Source: JAADHX01 sp964569385 (GTDB lineage Bacteria > Actinomycetota > Acidimicrobiia > Acidimicrobiales > Poriferisodalaceae). Taken from it: 64,000 bases of DNA. A program made the position numbers and the translations under genes. The stretch lies in contig CAZMUM010000007.1 in assembly GCA_964569385.1 (NCBI GenBank), forward strand, positions 61,444-125,443. The letters run 5' to 3'. Each line of letters opens with the position of its first letter. Position 1 is the stretch's first letter. Positions 17,613 to 26,152 of the stretch are shown here, one piece after another. Below the pieces are notes generated by a model. The model was not told the DNA's origin. It searched no databases and saw only the letters and a program-made list of their open reading frames with translations.

Positions 17613-19148
17613 TCAGTTGATCTGACGCTCGCGGCCGGCCCAATATGGCGCCCGAAGCTTGAACTTCTGCAGCTTTCCGGTAGCTGTTCTGGACAGCTCT
17701 TCGTGGAAAACAATCGACGTTGGACACTTGAAGTGGGCCATTAGCTCCCGGCAGTGGTCGATGAGATCGCGTTCGGTTGTTTCGCTGGCCTCAGTCAGGA
17801 CCACTAACCCGGTAACCGTCTCGCCCCACTTCTCGTGAGGAATGCCGATAACAGCTACCTCGGCTACATCAGGATGTGCAAAGAGAGCGTCTTCTACCTC
17901 GATAGATGAGACGTTTTCGCCGCCTGAGATGATGACGTCTTTCTTTCGGTCAGAGATCGTGAGATAGGCATCGTCGCTGATGTCGCCGCCATCGCCGGTG
18001 CGGAACCAGCCGTCGACAATCGACTCTGCAGTTGCTTCTGGTTGTTCCCAATAGGACTCGAGGATGTGGTTGCCACGGGCCAGGATCTCGCCCTCAGCAT
18101 CTGTGCGTACCTCGATGCCGATTGTGGGCACACCAGCTCGCATGAGCGCCTTGGCCTTTTCTGTGCTGTCGAGGTTGTCGTACTCGCGCCGGTTTCGGTT
18201 CATGGTGAGCAGCGGTGCGGTTTCGGTGAGGCCGTAAATCTGGATGAATTCCCAACCGACATCTTGCTCGAGTTGTTCGATGGTGCGGCTTGGAGGCGGC
18301 GCTCCAGCCACGATCATGCGGGTGCGACCGGCACCAGGGATTGGTCCGTCCCATTCGGCGGCTGCGTCGATAATGGCCTGAACTACAGCTGGTGCCCCCG
18401 CCAAAAGGGTGATGTCATGCTCGGCTACTCGTTTGAGGATCTCGGGGCCTCGGACCTCACGAATAACGACGTTCTTGCAGCCCATCGCTGCGGTCGCGAA
18501 CGGCATGCCCCAACCGTTGCAGTGAAACATCGGCAGCGTATGAAGGTAGTTATCCCAGTCAGACACACCGGTGTGCCAACCAAAGGTGGTGCCGTTGAGC
18601 CATAGGGCCCTGTGTGTCTGCTGCACTCCTTTGGGCCTGGCTGTGGTTCCGCTTGTGTAGTTGACGACCGCGGTGGCGTCCTCGTCCGGATCCCAGGGCG
18701 CAGGCTCGACATCGTGCAGGTAAACCTGATCGTCGGTGTCGTGGCCCATGACGATGTAATGGCCGACTGGGATGTCCCTGCAAATCCCATCGAGCGCTGG
18801 GTCGACCAGCAACATCGAAGCCCCGCTGTGTTCGATGATGTAGGTGATCTCAGCCTTGCTTAGCCTGAAGTTGATAGGAACGAACACTCGGCCAGAACCG
18901 GTGACCCCGAAGAACGACGTGAACAACCGAGCACAGTTGTGTGACACCATCGCGACCCGCTCGCCCTGACCGATGCCGAGTTGATCGAGTTTGGCCGCCT
19001 GCGCTCTGGCCAGAGTTGCTACTTCTGACCAAGTCTTGTCGCCGAGACCACCACCGGGCTGATCTGGTTCGTCGACGAGGCCGACGCGGTCGCCATAGAC
19101 CTGTTCCGCTCGACGAATGAAGTCGACTGTCGTCAACGGCACCTTCAT
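17613..19148 (-). CDS. Acyl-CoA synthetase (AMP-binding, fatty-acid type)
   Basis: A 511-residue acyl-adenylate-forming ligase with YTSGTTARPKGVQQTHRA, YGLTETAP, the FRTGDGGDISDDAYLTISDRKKD hinge region and the C-terminal catalytic Lys in RTATGKLQKF. This is the full-length fatty-acyl/medium-chain ligase architecture, about 140 residues longer than the MenE in this window. It lies 75 bases upstream of the MerR-MenF gene on the same strand, but the strong promoter in that gap argues against a single obligatory operon. The acyl substrate cannot be read from the sequence. Confidence 0.88.
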   Translation of the reverse strand: MKVPLTTVDFIRRAEQVYGDRVGLVDEPDQPGGGLGDKTWSEVATLARAQAAKLDQLGIGQGERVAMVSHNCARLFTSFFGVTGSGRVFVPINFRLSKAEITYIIEHSGASMLLVDPALDGICRDIPVGHYIVMGHDTDDQVYLHDVEPAPWDPDEDATAVVNYTSGTTARPKGVQQTHRALWLNGTTFGWHTGVSDWDNYLHTLPMFHCNGWGMPFATAAMGCKNVVIREVRGPEILKRVAEHDITLLAGAPAVVQAIIDAAAEWDGPIPGAGRTRMIVAGAPPPSRTIEQLEQDVGWEFIQIYGLTETAPLLTMNRNRREYDNLDSTEKAKALMRAGVPTIGIEVRTDAEGEILARGNHILESYWEQPEATAESIVDGWFRTGDGGDISDDAYLTISDRKKDVIISGGENVSSIEVEDALFAHPDVAEVAVIGIPHEKWGETVTGLVVLTEASETTERDLIDHCRELMAHFKCPTSIVFHEELSRTATGKLQKFKLRAPYWAGRERQIN

Positions 19149-19232
19149 AGCGATGTCCCCTCAGCTAGTTCTGCTTCAAGCTAATACCCAGCCTGTCGGC
19201 GGGCCAGAACGGACCTCCGAGAGCGAGCGCAG

Positions 19233-19697
19233 TTAGGAGGGAGGTTGCGCGTCGAGGATGCTCTGGAGTACTGAGGCCCCGTATGGTGCATCGTCGACGG
19301 TGACTGCGTACTTCTTGCCGGTCTTGAGGGCCACGACAATGGCGTCGCCCTTGCGTATCACGGTTGCGCTGCGCTTGGTGGGGAGCCACCGGTAACCCCA
19401 CCCGCCCCATTCGAGCGGTTTGAGATCGATGGAGTTGGCTGCGTCGATCTTGTCGAGGCTGATGCGCTTTTTGGGCCAACCGAGCGGGCCAAAATGTGTT
19501 GTCAGCCCGTCGTAGTCGACCGAGACCTCGATAGTGGTGAACAGCACTGCGATGAGGCTTGCCGGTACTAACAACAGAAATGCCCAGTGCACTAGGACGC
19601 CGAGCAGCAGTCCGGTCACAACTTGGCTACCAATGATCAGCCACGGCCAAAGGGCGGTGGCTGTGCCGTTCCAGGTGTGCGTGCCACGAATGCTCAT
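19233..19697 (-). CDS. Small membrane protein with C-terminal PH-like region
   Basis: A 154-residue protein. Two hydrophobic segments at about residues 17-60 (WLIIGSQVVTGLLLGVLV and FLLLVPASLIAVLF) are followed by a beta-rich soluble part. ATG 19697 is chosen; the open frame extends to 19787 but would run into the divergent dapD start at 19772. The two-helix plus beta layout recalls bacterial PH-like membrane proteins, but no family motif is firm. Function is unknown. Confidence 0.6.
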   Translation of the reverse strand: MSIRGTHTWNGTATALWPWLIIGSQVVTGLLLGVLVHWAFLLLVPASLIAVLFTTIEVSVDYDGLTTHFGPLGWPKKRISLDKIDAANSIDLKPLEWGGWGYRWLPTKRSATVIRKGDAIVVALKTGKKYAVTVDDAPYGASVLQSILDAQPPS

Positions 19698-19771
19698 GGC
19701 CCTACCGTAGCCGTCTATCGTCAAGGCATCCGGCGACCTGTAGCCGCCCTCCCTCCCCTTCTGGAGCCCAA

Positions 19772-20614
19772 ATGTCGACTGCCACACTCGAACCAGTAAT
19801 TGATGCCGCTTGGGAAGATCGAGATCGGATCGATGGGGCGACTACGGGCCCCGTGCGCGATGCAGTAGTGCAGACTCTGGACCTCATCGACAATGGGCAG
19901 TTGCGTGTCGCAGCTAAGGAGAACGGCGAGTGGGTTGTTCACCAATGGGCCAAGAAAGCGGTGCTGTTGTCGTTTCGATTGTTCGACAATCAGGTGATTG
20001 GCGGCGGACCAGGGCAGGCCGTTTGGTGGGATAAGGTTCCTTCCAAATTCGATGCGTGGGGCCCCGACCAATTCAATGCTGCTGGGTTCAGAGCGGTGCC
20101 AGGCGCGATTGTGCGCCGAGGGTCGTTTGTGGCTCCCAACGCGATTCTGATGCCGTCGTTCGTGAACATCGGTGCCTACGTTGGCGCTGGCACGATGGTT
20201 GATACGTGGGTAACGGTCGGCTCGTGTGCCCAGGTGGGCGAAAACTGTCATTTATCCGGTGGTGTTGGCCTTGGCGGGGTTCTCGAACCGCTTCAAGCGA
20301 ACCCGGTCATCATCGAGGACAACTGCTTCATCGGGGCCCGGTCAGAGGTCGTGGAAGGGGTCATCGTTGGCGAGGGATCAGTGCTTTCCATGGGTGTGTT
20401 CATCACCTCGACCACCAAGATCGTCAACCGCGACACCGGCGAGATCATTCAGGGCCACATCCCGCCGTATTCGGTCGTTGTTCCTGGCACGATGCCAGGT
20501 CGGCCACTCCCCGATGGCAGCGAAGGCCCTTCGTTGTCGTGCGCCGTAATCGTCAAATCAGTCGACGCCCAAACCCGCTCCAAAACCTCGATCAACGACC
20601 TCCTCCGCGACTAG
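19772..20614 (+). CDS. dapD: Tetrahydrodipicolinate N-succinyltransferase (proteobacterial-type)
   Basis: A 280-residue left-handed beta-helix acyltransferase of the succinylase lysine/diaminopimelate route. KAVLLSFRLFDNQVI, VNIGAYVGAGTMVDTW, VGSCAQVGENCHLSGGVG and GGVLEPLQANPVIIEDNCF closely follow the E. coli-type DapD along the full length. Actinobacteria such as Mycobacterium carry a longer, clearly different DapD subtype, so this form is notable in this background. Aspartate kinase and semialdehyde dehydrogenase of the same pathway are at 31.6-33.9 kb. A long palindrome follows the stop and probably terminates it. Confidence 0.93.
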   Translation: MSTATLEPVIDAAWEDRDRIDGATTGPVRDAVVQTLDLIDNGQLRVAAKENGEWVVHQWAKKAVLLSFRLFDNQVIGGGPGQAVWWDKVPSKFDAWGPDQFNAAGFRAVPGAIVRRGSFVAPNAILMPSFVNIGAYVGAGTMVDTWVTVGSCAQVGENCHLSGGVGLGGVLEPLQANPVIIEDNCFIGARSEVVEGVIVGEGSVLSMGVFITSTTKIVNRDTGEIIQGHIPPYSVVVPGTMPGRPLPDGSEGPSLSCAVIVKSVDAQTRSKTSINDLLRD

Positions 20615-20690
20615 CGCTCTAGACCTCTCCTGGCACCGGGAAATGGCTGCGGGCGTACGTTTCCCGGTGACAGGTCAGGTCTTTAGAGCG
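20615..20690. repeat. Dispersed palindromic repeat, family 1, copy 2 (bidirectional terminator-like)
   Basis: A long imperfect palindrome. The outer arms are CGCTCTAGACCT and AGGTCTTTAGAGCG, the inner arms CACCGGGAAA (20634-20643) and TTTCCCGGTG (20660-20669), perfectly complementary. The core resembles 7278-7328. It begins right after the dapD stop and runs into the last codons of the convergent membrane-protein gene (stop 20675-20677), so it could terminate both transcripts. Confidence 0.7.
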
Positions 20691-21409
20691 TCGCGGAGGG
20701 TGCTTGGCGGCGCGGACTCCTCTGAGCGCATGAACTCAACCACGGGATCCTTGTACATTGCGGCCCGGATTGTTGATCGCGCGATGTCGTGGGTGGTGAT
20801 CACGAAGTACACCATCCAAGCCAACACACCCATCAATTTGGCTCCGTCTTCGATTACTAGAGCCGCTGACCCGCCGGAGCGAAGGGTCTGATCGGCTACT
20901 ACCGAGAACGCGAATGTGCCCAGAGCCGCGACCAGGATGAGCCACCGCGTACGTCCGATTTCGGCGATGAACACAACGAACCACACGAGGGTTGGCAGCG
21001 TGACTATGGCGACGCCAACAACTTTGGGCACTCCGAGCAGCTTCGGGAAGGCACTCGAGTGCAGACGAAAGAGATCGTCGAACAGCAGTACAGCGGCTGC
21101 GGCGCCACCGAATCCCAAGAATTTCGCGGCGGAGCGTCGGCCCGTCTGGTGAGCAACCCAAGCACCGCCGACGGCACTGGCCGAAGCGACCGTCCAGGCC
21201 AGAATTCCGAGGTTCGACAGCACGCCGACATACCAGGGCAGATTGGAGATGGCCGATGGATCAAGGAACAGACTTGTTAGCGGTATTCGGTTCTGAAGTG
21301 CGGCCACCGCGATCACGGTCGCGCCAAGGGCCCACACCATCAGTAGAGGCGTGACGAGTCGAACCTGCTTGCCCAGGTCGAGTACCTTGCGGCGATCTGT
21401 CATTGCCAC
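20675..21409 (-). CDS. Polytopic membrane protein of unknown function
   Basis: A 244-residue protein with about six hydrophobic segments (for example LVTPLLMVWALGATVIAVA and VGVAIVTLPTLVWFVVFIAEIG) and a charged C-terminal tail. A LFLDPSAISNLPWYVGVLSN loop follows helix 1 and a DDLFRLHSSAFPKLLG stretch lies mid-protein. No enzymatic signature is recognised. Its last five codons lie inside the family-1 palindromic repeat, so the repeat shapes the C-terminus (DALKT). Converges on dapD. Confidence 0.7.
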   Translation of the reverse strand: MAMTDRRKVLDLGKQVRLVTPLLMVWALGATVIAVAALQNRIPLTSLFLDPSAISNLPWYVGVLSNLGILAWTVASASAVGGAWVAHQTGRRSAAKFLGFGGAAAAVLLFDDLFRLHSSAFPKLLGVPKVVGVAIVTLPTLVWFVVFIAEIGRTRWLILVAALGTFAFSVVADQTLRSGGSAALVIEDGAKLMGVLAWMVYFVITTHDIARSTIRAAMYKDPVVEFMRSEESAPPSTLRDALKT

Positions 21410-21589
21410 TCCTATCGGCCACTAGCCAGGAGGGACTAAGCGAGACGGCCCGGGCACGCGACGAGTTCTTACAACAGCTCCTGTTTGAGGTCTCGCCCCT
21501 CAGTCCAGGCGACGAAGCTGCGGACCGGGTTGTACCTCGAAGACCAACGGCCCCTACGGTGATGGGATCAAGTCGAAGGGGCTGCGCAA

Positions 21590-22486
21590 ATGAGGGTTCA
21601 TCTGATCGACGGAACTTACGAACTGTTTCGGTATTTCTTCGCGGTTCCATCCCACCAAACCGACGATGGCCGCGAGGTTGGAGCGATTCGTGGCGTACTC
21701 GGGTCGATGCTCGGCCTACTCGAAGACGGAGCCACGCATGTTGCCGTGGCGACCGACCACGTGGTCGAGTCGTTTCGCAACAACATGTGGGACGGCTACA
21801 AAGACGGAAGTGAGATGGACCCGTTCATCCTCGAGCAGTTTCACCCTTTGGAGGCCGCTCTGGAGTCGATGGGGTTGGTGGTTTGGCCCATGGTCGAGTT
21901 CGAAGCCGACGATGGTATGGGGGCCGGGGCCAAGATGGCGGCCGCCGATGACCGGGTCGAACAAGTGCTCATCTGTACTCCCGACAAGGATCTTGGGCAG
22001 TGTGTGGGCGGGAAGGTCGTGCAGTTCGACCGGCGCAAAGGCGTGATCTACGACGTCGCCGGTGTCCGCGAGAAGTTTGGGGTACCGCCCGAAGCGATTC
22101 CCGACTATCTCGGCTTGGTGGGCGATACCGCTGATGGGTTTCCCGGCCTTAAGGGGTGGGGAGTAAAGTCGGCAGCCACGGTGCTCGATCGGTATGGTCG
22201 CCTCGAAGACATACCACTCGATAGTGGAACTTGGGACATCAAAGTGAGAAGCGGCGCGAAACTGGCCGCCACTTTGGCCGAGAACATGGACCTCGCGATG
22301 TTGTTTCGACGGATAGCCACGATCGAAACCGACGCGCCAGTTAGCCCATCAGTGGACGATCTTGAGTGGCGAGGGCCGCGTGACGATTTTGTTGAGCACG
22401 CCAAATTGATCGACGCGCCCCGCCTCGCAGAACGGGCCGCCAGGCTGGCAGACCGCCGCTTCGGCGGGGCCCGAGCGGCCCCGTGA
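21590..22486 (+). CDS. 5'-3' exonuclease (FEN/Pol I N-terminal domain family)
   Basis: A 298-residue stand-alone 5' nuclease. Metal-binding acidic clusters are seen in VEFEADDGMGAGA and TPDKDLGQCV, followed by the helix-hairpin-helix region DYLGLVGDTADGFPGLKGWG. It resembles the nuclease domain of DNA polymerase I and would remove 5' flaps or RNA primers. A good ribosome site (GAAGGGG) precedes ATG 21590. The 3' end lies in a dispersed repeat (22471-22519), which supplies the last codons. The preceding 180 bases (21410-21589) show no convincing gene. Confidence 0.88.
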   Translation: MRVHLIDGTYELFRYFFAVPSHQTDDGREVGAIRGVLGSMLGLLEDGATHVAVATDHVVESFRNNMWDGYKDGSEMDPFILEQFHPLEAALESMGLVVWPMVEFEADDGMGAGAKMAAADDRVEQVLICTPDKDLGQCVGGKVVQFDRRKGVIYDVAGVREKFGVPPEAIPDYLGLVGDTADGFPGLKGWGVKSAATVLDRYGRLEDIPLDSGTWDIKVRSGAKLAATLAENMDLAMLFRRIATIETDAPVSPSVDDLEWRGPRDDFVEHAKLIDAPRLAERAARLADRRFGGARAAP

Positions 22487-22519
22487 GCGAAGCGAACTAA
22501 GAGCGGGAGGTAGTCCCGG
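22471..22519 (-). repeat. Dispersed repeat, family 2, copy C
   Basis: On the reverse strand this reads CCGGGACTACCTCCCGCTCT followed by TAGTTCGCTTCGCTCAC and GGGGCCGCTCGG, matching the copies at 33958 and 48267. It overlaps the last five codons and stop of the exonuclease gene (stop 22484-22486). Confidence 0.75.
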
Positions 22520-22543
22520 ACAACCATCCGACACACCTACCTC

Positions 22544-23182
22544 CTAAGCAGCTTCTGGGTCGAACCCGCTTGGCAAGAACGTCAGATGCCTCAAGAAGAA
22601 TTGGACTGCGGGCCCGATCGAGAGCGTGAACCACACGGTGCCAATCCCGATCGGTCCGCCTAGAGCGATTCCGATGGTGAGGACAACAACCTCGATAGTC
22701 GTTCTGATCTTCCAGACAGCGACGCCGCGCTTGGCAATTCCGGTCATCAACCCGTCTCTGGGGCCTGGCCCAAGCCCACCGCCGATGTAAAACCCCGTAC
22801 CCATCGCAAGAACCAGCGGGCCACCAAGCATTAGTAGGATGCGAGCCCACATCGCACTCGGCGGATCGAAAAGCGCCAGACAGATATCGACTACAGGGCC
22901 GATAACAAGAACGTTAAGAACGGTGCCAACACCGAGCCGTTCCCCAAGAAGAGGGAACCCCACGACCATTATGGCTCCGACGATCAGGATGATGATTCCA
23001 ACCGAGATACCAGTTAGGTCGCCAAGGCCGAAGTGAAAGACGTCCCACGGACCGGCTCCAAGGTCGCCAAGCAACATCATCGCGATGCCAACGCCCAGCA
23101 ACACCAATCCGAACATAACGACCGGGACTTGTCTGGCAATCATTCGAGGCGGGGGAAGCTGAACCCACTTGTTGGCTGTCAC
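22544..23182 (-). CDS. YczE/YitT-like integral membrane protein
   Basis: A 212-residue protein with five to six membrane segments. LGDLGAGPWDVFHFGL near the N-terminus and GGLGPGPRDGLMTGI in the middle are a repeated G-x-GPxD motif characteristic of the YczE/YyaS/YitT membrane family. Members are membrane proteins of unclear transport role. It is divergent from the carboxylase gene at 23287, with about 100 bases between the starts. Confidence 0.82.
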   Translation of the reverse strand: MTANKWVQLPPPRMIARQVPVVMFGLVLLGVGIAMMLLGDLGAGPWDVFHFGLGDLTGISVGIIILIVGAIMVVGFPLLGERLGVGTVLNVLVIGPVVDICLALFDPPSAMWARILLMLGGPLVLAMGTGFYIGGGLGPGPRDGLMTGIAKRGVAVWKIRTTIEVVVLTIGIALGGPIGIGTVWFTLSIGPAVQFFLRHLTFLPSGFDPEAA

Positions 23183-23286
23183 CGTGACATTGTGCCTGAC
23201 TTCCTACAGCCACCGGCCCCCCAACTGGCTGCTTGCTTGACTGGATTGACAAGCACTGGGCAACTACCCAGCTACGCTTCACGATC

Positions 23287-24843
23287 GTGCCAAACGACAA
23301 CATGGAACGTCAGCTGGCTGATCTCGACGAACGCCGCACTCAAGCTATGCAACCGGGTTCGGACCGATCGGTCGAGCGTCAGAAGAGCAAGGGCAAGCTG
23401 CTTGCTCGCGAGCGCATCGATCTCTTGCTCGACCCAGGCTCGTTTAACGAACTTGACCTACTCGCTCGGCACCGCGCCCTCGACGTCGGGCTTCCCGAGC
23501 GCCCATATACCGATGGCGTTATTACCGGTTGGGGCACGATCGACGGGCGCAAGGTGTTCGTCTTTTCGCAGGACTTCACGGTGTTCGGGGGCGCCCTTGG
23601 CGAAGTGTTCGCCGAGAAAATCCACAAGGTGATGGATCTTGCCGAGAGCGTTGGTGCACCGCTGATCGGTCTCAACGATGGTGCCGGGGCCCGAATCCAG
23701 GAGGGCGTCGTCGCCTTGGCGTCTTACGGCGGGATTTTCCGACGCAACGTCAAGGCTTCTGGGGTGATACCTCAGATCAGTGTCATTCTTGGCCCGTGTG
23801 CCGGTGGCGCGGTCTATTCGCCGGCGATGACCGACTTCATCTTCATGGTGCGCGAGACGTCGCACATGTTCATTACCGGTCCTGATGTGGTTAAGACCGT
23901 TACCGGCGAAGAGGTCACCCTCGAAGAGCTTGGCGGTGCGCAGTCGCACTCAACTAAGTCTGGCGTGGCGACCCACGTTGCCGACACCGAGGAAGCGGCC
24001 CTGGAAGACGTTCGGTATCTCCTCAGCTTCTTGCCGTCGAACAACCTTGAGCCGGCTCCTATCTTGGAACCGACCGACGACCCGGATCGCTCCTGCGACG
24101 CGCTGGTGACGATAATGCCAGACAACGCCAACGTGCCGTACGACATGAAGAAGGTGATCGGCGAGGTCGTCGACGACGGTGATTTTATGGAGCATCACGC
24201 TTCGTTCGGCACCAGCATTGTGTGTGGATTCGCCCGCATCGATGGCCAGCCGATCGGTGTTGTTGGCAACCAGCCGATGATGCTGGCTGGTGTGCTCGAC
24301 ATCGAGTCGTCGGAGAAGGCGGCCCGGTTCGTGCGTTTCTGCGATGCCTTCAGCCTGCCGCTACTTACGTTTGTCGATGTGCCTGGATTTCTACCCGGTG
24401 TCGACCAAGAGCATGGCGGCATCATCCGCCACGGCGCGAAACTGCTCTATGCATATTGCGAGGCCACAGTGCCGCGCATTCAAGTCATAACCCGCAAGGC
24501 CTATGGCGGCGCCTACGTTGTTATGGATTCGAAATCTGTCGGTTGCGATATTTCGCTGGCCTGGCCATCGGCCGAGATTGCCGTCATTGGCCCGCAGGGC
24601 GCGGTCGAGATTCTGCACCGGCGCGATCTTCAGAACTCCGCCGACCCGGATGCAAAACGCGAGGAACTGGTGGCCGAGTATTCGGCCAAACACGCGAATC
24701 CGTACGTCGCTGCCGAACGTGGTTATATCGACGACGTCATCGACCCGGTCGACACTCGCCGCAAGGTAGTCGTCGGGTTCCGCATGCTTCGCACCAAACG
24801 CGAGGAACTTCCCAAACGCAAACACGGGAACGTGCCGCTCTGA
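23287..24843 (+). CDS. pccB: Acyl-CoA (propionyl-CoA) carboxylase beta subunit
   Basis: A 518-residue carboxyltransferase. Crotonase-like motifs GLNDGAGARIQEGVVAL (oxyanion hole), GPCAGGAVYSPA and, in the second half, VDVPGFLPGVDQE, HGAKLLYAYCEATVPRI and GGAYVVM define the AccD5/PccB class that accepts propionyl- or acetyl-CoA. GTG 23287 is chosen over ATG 23302: neither has a ribosome site, TTGACA (23246) and TACGCT (23273-23278) lie just upstream, and the GTG would be about leaderless; both remain possible. The stop overlaps an epsilon-subunit ORF. The biotin-carrying alpha subunit is not in the window. Confidence 0.92.
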   Translation: MPNDNMERQLADLDERRTQAMQPGSDRSVERQKSKGKLLARERIDLLLDPGSFNELDLLARHRALDVGLPERPYTDGVITGWGTIDGRKVFVFSQDFTVFGGALGEVFAEKIHKVMDLAESVGAPLIGLNDGAGARIQEGVVALASYGGIFRRNVKASGVIPQISVILGPCAGGAVYSPAMTDFIFMVRETSHMFITGPDVVKTVTGEEVTLEELGGAQSHSTKSGVATHVADTEEAALEDVRYLLSFLPSNNLEPAPILEPTDDPDRSCDALVTIMPDNANVPYDMKKVIGEVVDDGDFMEHHASFGTSIVCGFARIDGQPIGVVGNQPMMLAGVLDIESSEKAARFVRFCDAFSLPLLTFVDVPGFLPGVDQEHGGIIRHGAKLLYAYCEATVPRIQVITRKAYGGAYVVMDSKSVGCDISLAWPSAEIAVIGPQGAVEILHRRDLQNSADPDAKREELVAEYSAKHANPYVAAERGYIDDVIDPVDTRRKVVVGFRMLRTKREELPKRKHGNVPL

Positions 24844-25019
24844 ACCTCGACGTTTCTCCTCAGCCAACTGAAGACGAAGCTGCGGCCATAGTTGTGGCCC
24901 TCGAACTGCTGTATCCGACAGCTCTTTGTTCGACGCCGCCCGTTCTGCCACCGACTAACTGGCGTTTCAGTGGTCGACCGTGGTTCAAATCCAGGGGCTG
25001 GCCAGCCCAACCGGTGTAG
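24840..25019 (+). CDS. Acyl-CoA carboxylase epsilon subunit-like small protein
   Basis: An open frame of about 59 residues directly after pccB, ending TAG 25019. It shows the AccE pattern: an N-terminal helix (PTEDEAAAIVVALELL), a variable proline-rich linker, and a C-terminal W-x-F/x-S-G-R-x-W motif (NWRFSGRPWFKSRGW). Actinobacterial AccE proteins bind and stimulate carboxyltransferase subunits. The start is uncertain: no ATG, GTG or TTG gives the full helix. CTG 24840 overlaps the pccB stop as CTGA, mimicking ATGA coupling. The frame also continues upstream inside pccB. Confidence 0.7.
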   Translation: MNLDVSPQPTEDEAAAIVVALELLYPTALCSTPPVLPPTNWRFSGRPWFKSRGWPAQPV

Positions 25020-25023
25020 GTCG

Positions 25024-26136
25024 ATGCCTCTCAGCGGACTGAAGGTCATTGATCTTTCTACAGTTATTGCCGGGCCCGGTTGTGCCAGGCATCTTGCCGA
25101 CTTCGGAGCCGACGTCATCAAGGTTGAACCACCGGGTGGCGATACCGTCCGTGGGATTGGCTGGAAGGATGCCGATGGTGGATCACTGTGGTGGCGGATG
25201 ATCTCGCGCAATAAACGATGTGTTGTTCTCGACCTGCGCGACTCCGACGATCTCGCGACACTGCTCGGATTGTGCGCCGAAGCAGATGTGTTGGTTGAGA
25301 ACCTTCGACCGGGCAAACTCGCCGCTCTCGGGGTGGTGGCCGATGACTTGTGGCTAACCAACCCGAAGCTCGTGATCACCCGCGTGACCGGGTTCGGCCA
25401 GGACGGCCCGTACGCGGCACGACCTGGGTTCGCCACCATCGCCGAGGCCATGTCTGGATTTGCGAGCATCAACGGCAGCGCCGACGGGCCGCCGTTGTTG
25501 CCCCCGATTGCTCTGACTGACGAGGTCGCTGCTCTGGCAGCAGCGTTTGCCACAATGGTCGCGCTTCGTAGTGGTCAAGGTCAGATCGTCGACGTCAGCC
25601 TGATCGAATCCATGGCCCAGATGATGGGCCCATTGGCCTCGGCCTGGAAGGTTCACGGATATGAACCAACTCGAATGGGGTCGAGCCTGCCGTACACGGC
25701 TCCCCGTGGTACCTACGTGTGCTCCGATGGGCAATGGGTTGCGATTTCGGCGTCGGCCGACACGATCGCCGAACGAGTGATGCACATGATCGGCCTCGGT
25801 GACGACGAGCGCCTAACTAGCTTCGCTGGTCGCGTCACCCACCGAGATCTGATTGACGTTCACCTGTCGGAGTTCATAGCAAAACGGTCTAGGTCCGATG
25901 TTGTTTCGGCATTCTCAGAAGCCAACGCGGCATGTGCGCCCGTGTACTCGATCAGCGAGTTCGTTCAAGACGAACACACTCTCGCTCGCGAGATCGTCGT
26001 CTATGTCGACGAGATCCCCATGCAGGGTCCGGTGGCCAAGCTGTCAAAGACGCCCGCCAACCTCAAATGGTCTGGCCCCAAGATGGCTGAGCACCAGCAC
26101 ATCCTTCGGGCACCTGGCTGGCCCGGCGCCTCTTAG
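25024..26136 (+). CDS. CaiB/BaiF family III CoA-transferase
   Basis: A 370-residue protein with the family III core: KVIDLSTVIAGPGCARHLAD, FGADVIKVEPPGGD, RCVVLDLRDSDD and TRVTGFGQDGPYAARPGF, the last around the catalytic Asp region (VENLRPG before it). Such enzymes move CoA between carboxylic acids, often in degradation of acyl-CoAs. ATG 25024 lies 4 bases after the epsilon-subunit stop and is the point where conserved sequence begins. With pccB and the epsilon ORF it forms a three-gene operon. The CoA acceptor is not known. Confidence 0.88.
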   Translation: MPLSGLKVIDLSTVIAGPGCARHLADFGADVIKVEPPGGDTVRGIGWKDADGGSLWWRMISRNKRCVVLDLRDSDDLATLLGLCAEADVLVENLRPGKLAALGVVADDLWLTNPKLVITRVTGFGQDGPYAARPGFATIAEAMSGFASINGSADGPPLLPPIALTDEVAALAAAFATMVALRSGQGQIVDVSLIESMAQMMGPLASAWKVHGYEPTRMGSSLPYTAPRGTYVCSDGQWVAISASADTIAERVMHMIGLGDDERLTSFAGRVTHRDLIDVHLSEFIAKRSRSDVVSAFSEANAACAPVYSISEFVQDEHTLAREIVVYVDEIPMQGPVAKLSKTPANLKWSGPKMAEHQHILRAPGWPGAS

Positions 26137-26152
26137 TAGACGTCGGCGAAGA

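Noticed and set aside
24980..25010. T-arm-like GTGGTTCAAATCC sequence suggesting a tRNA fragment
   Set aside because: No acceptor or anticodon arms fold around it, and the bases are explained by the WxFxGRxW end of the AccE-like frame.
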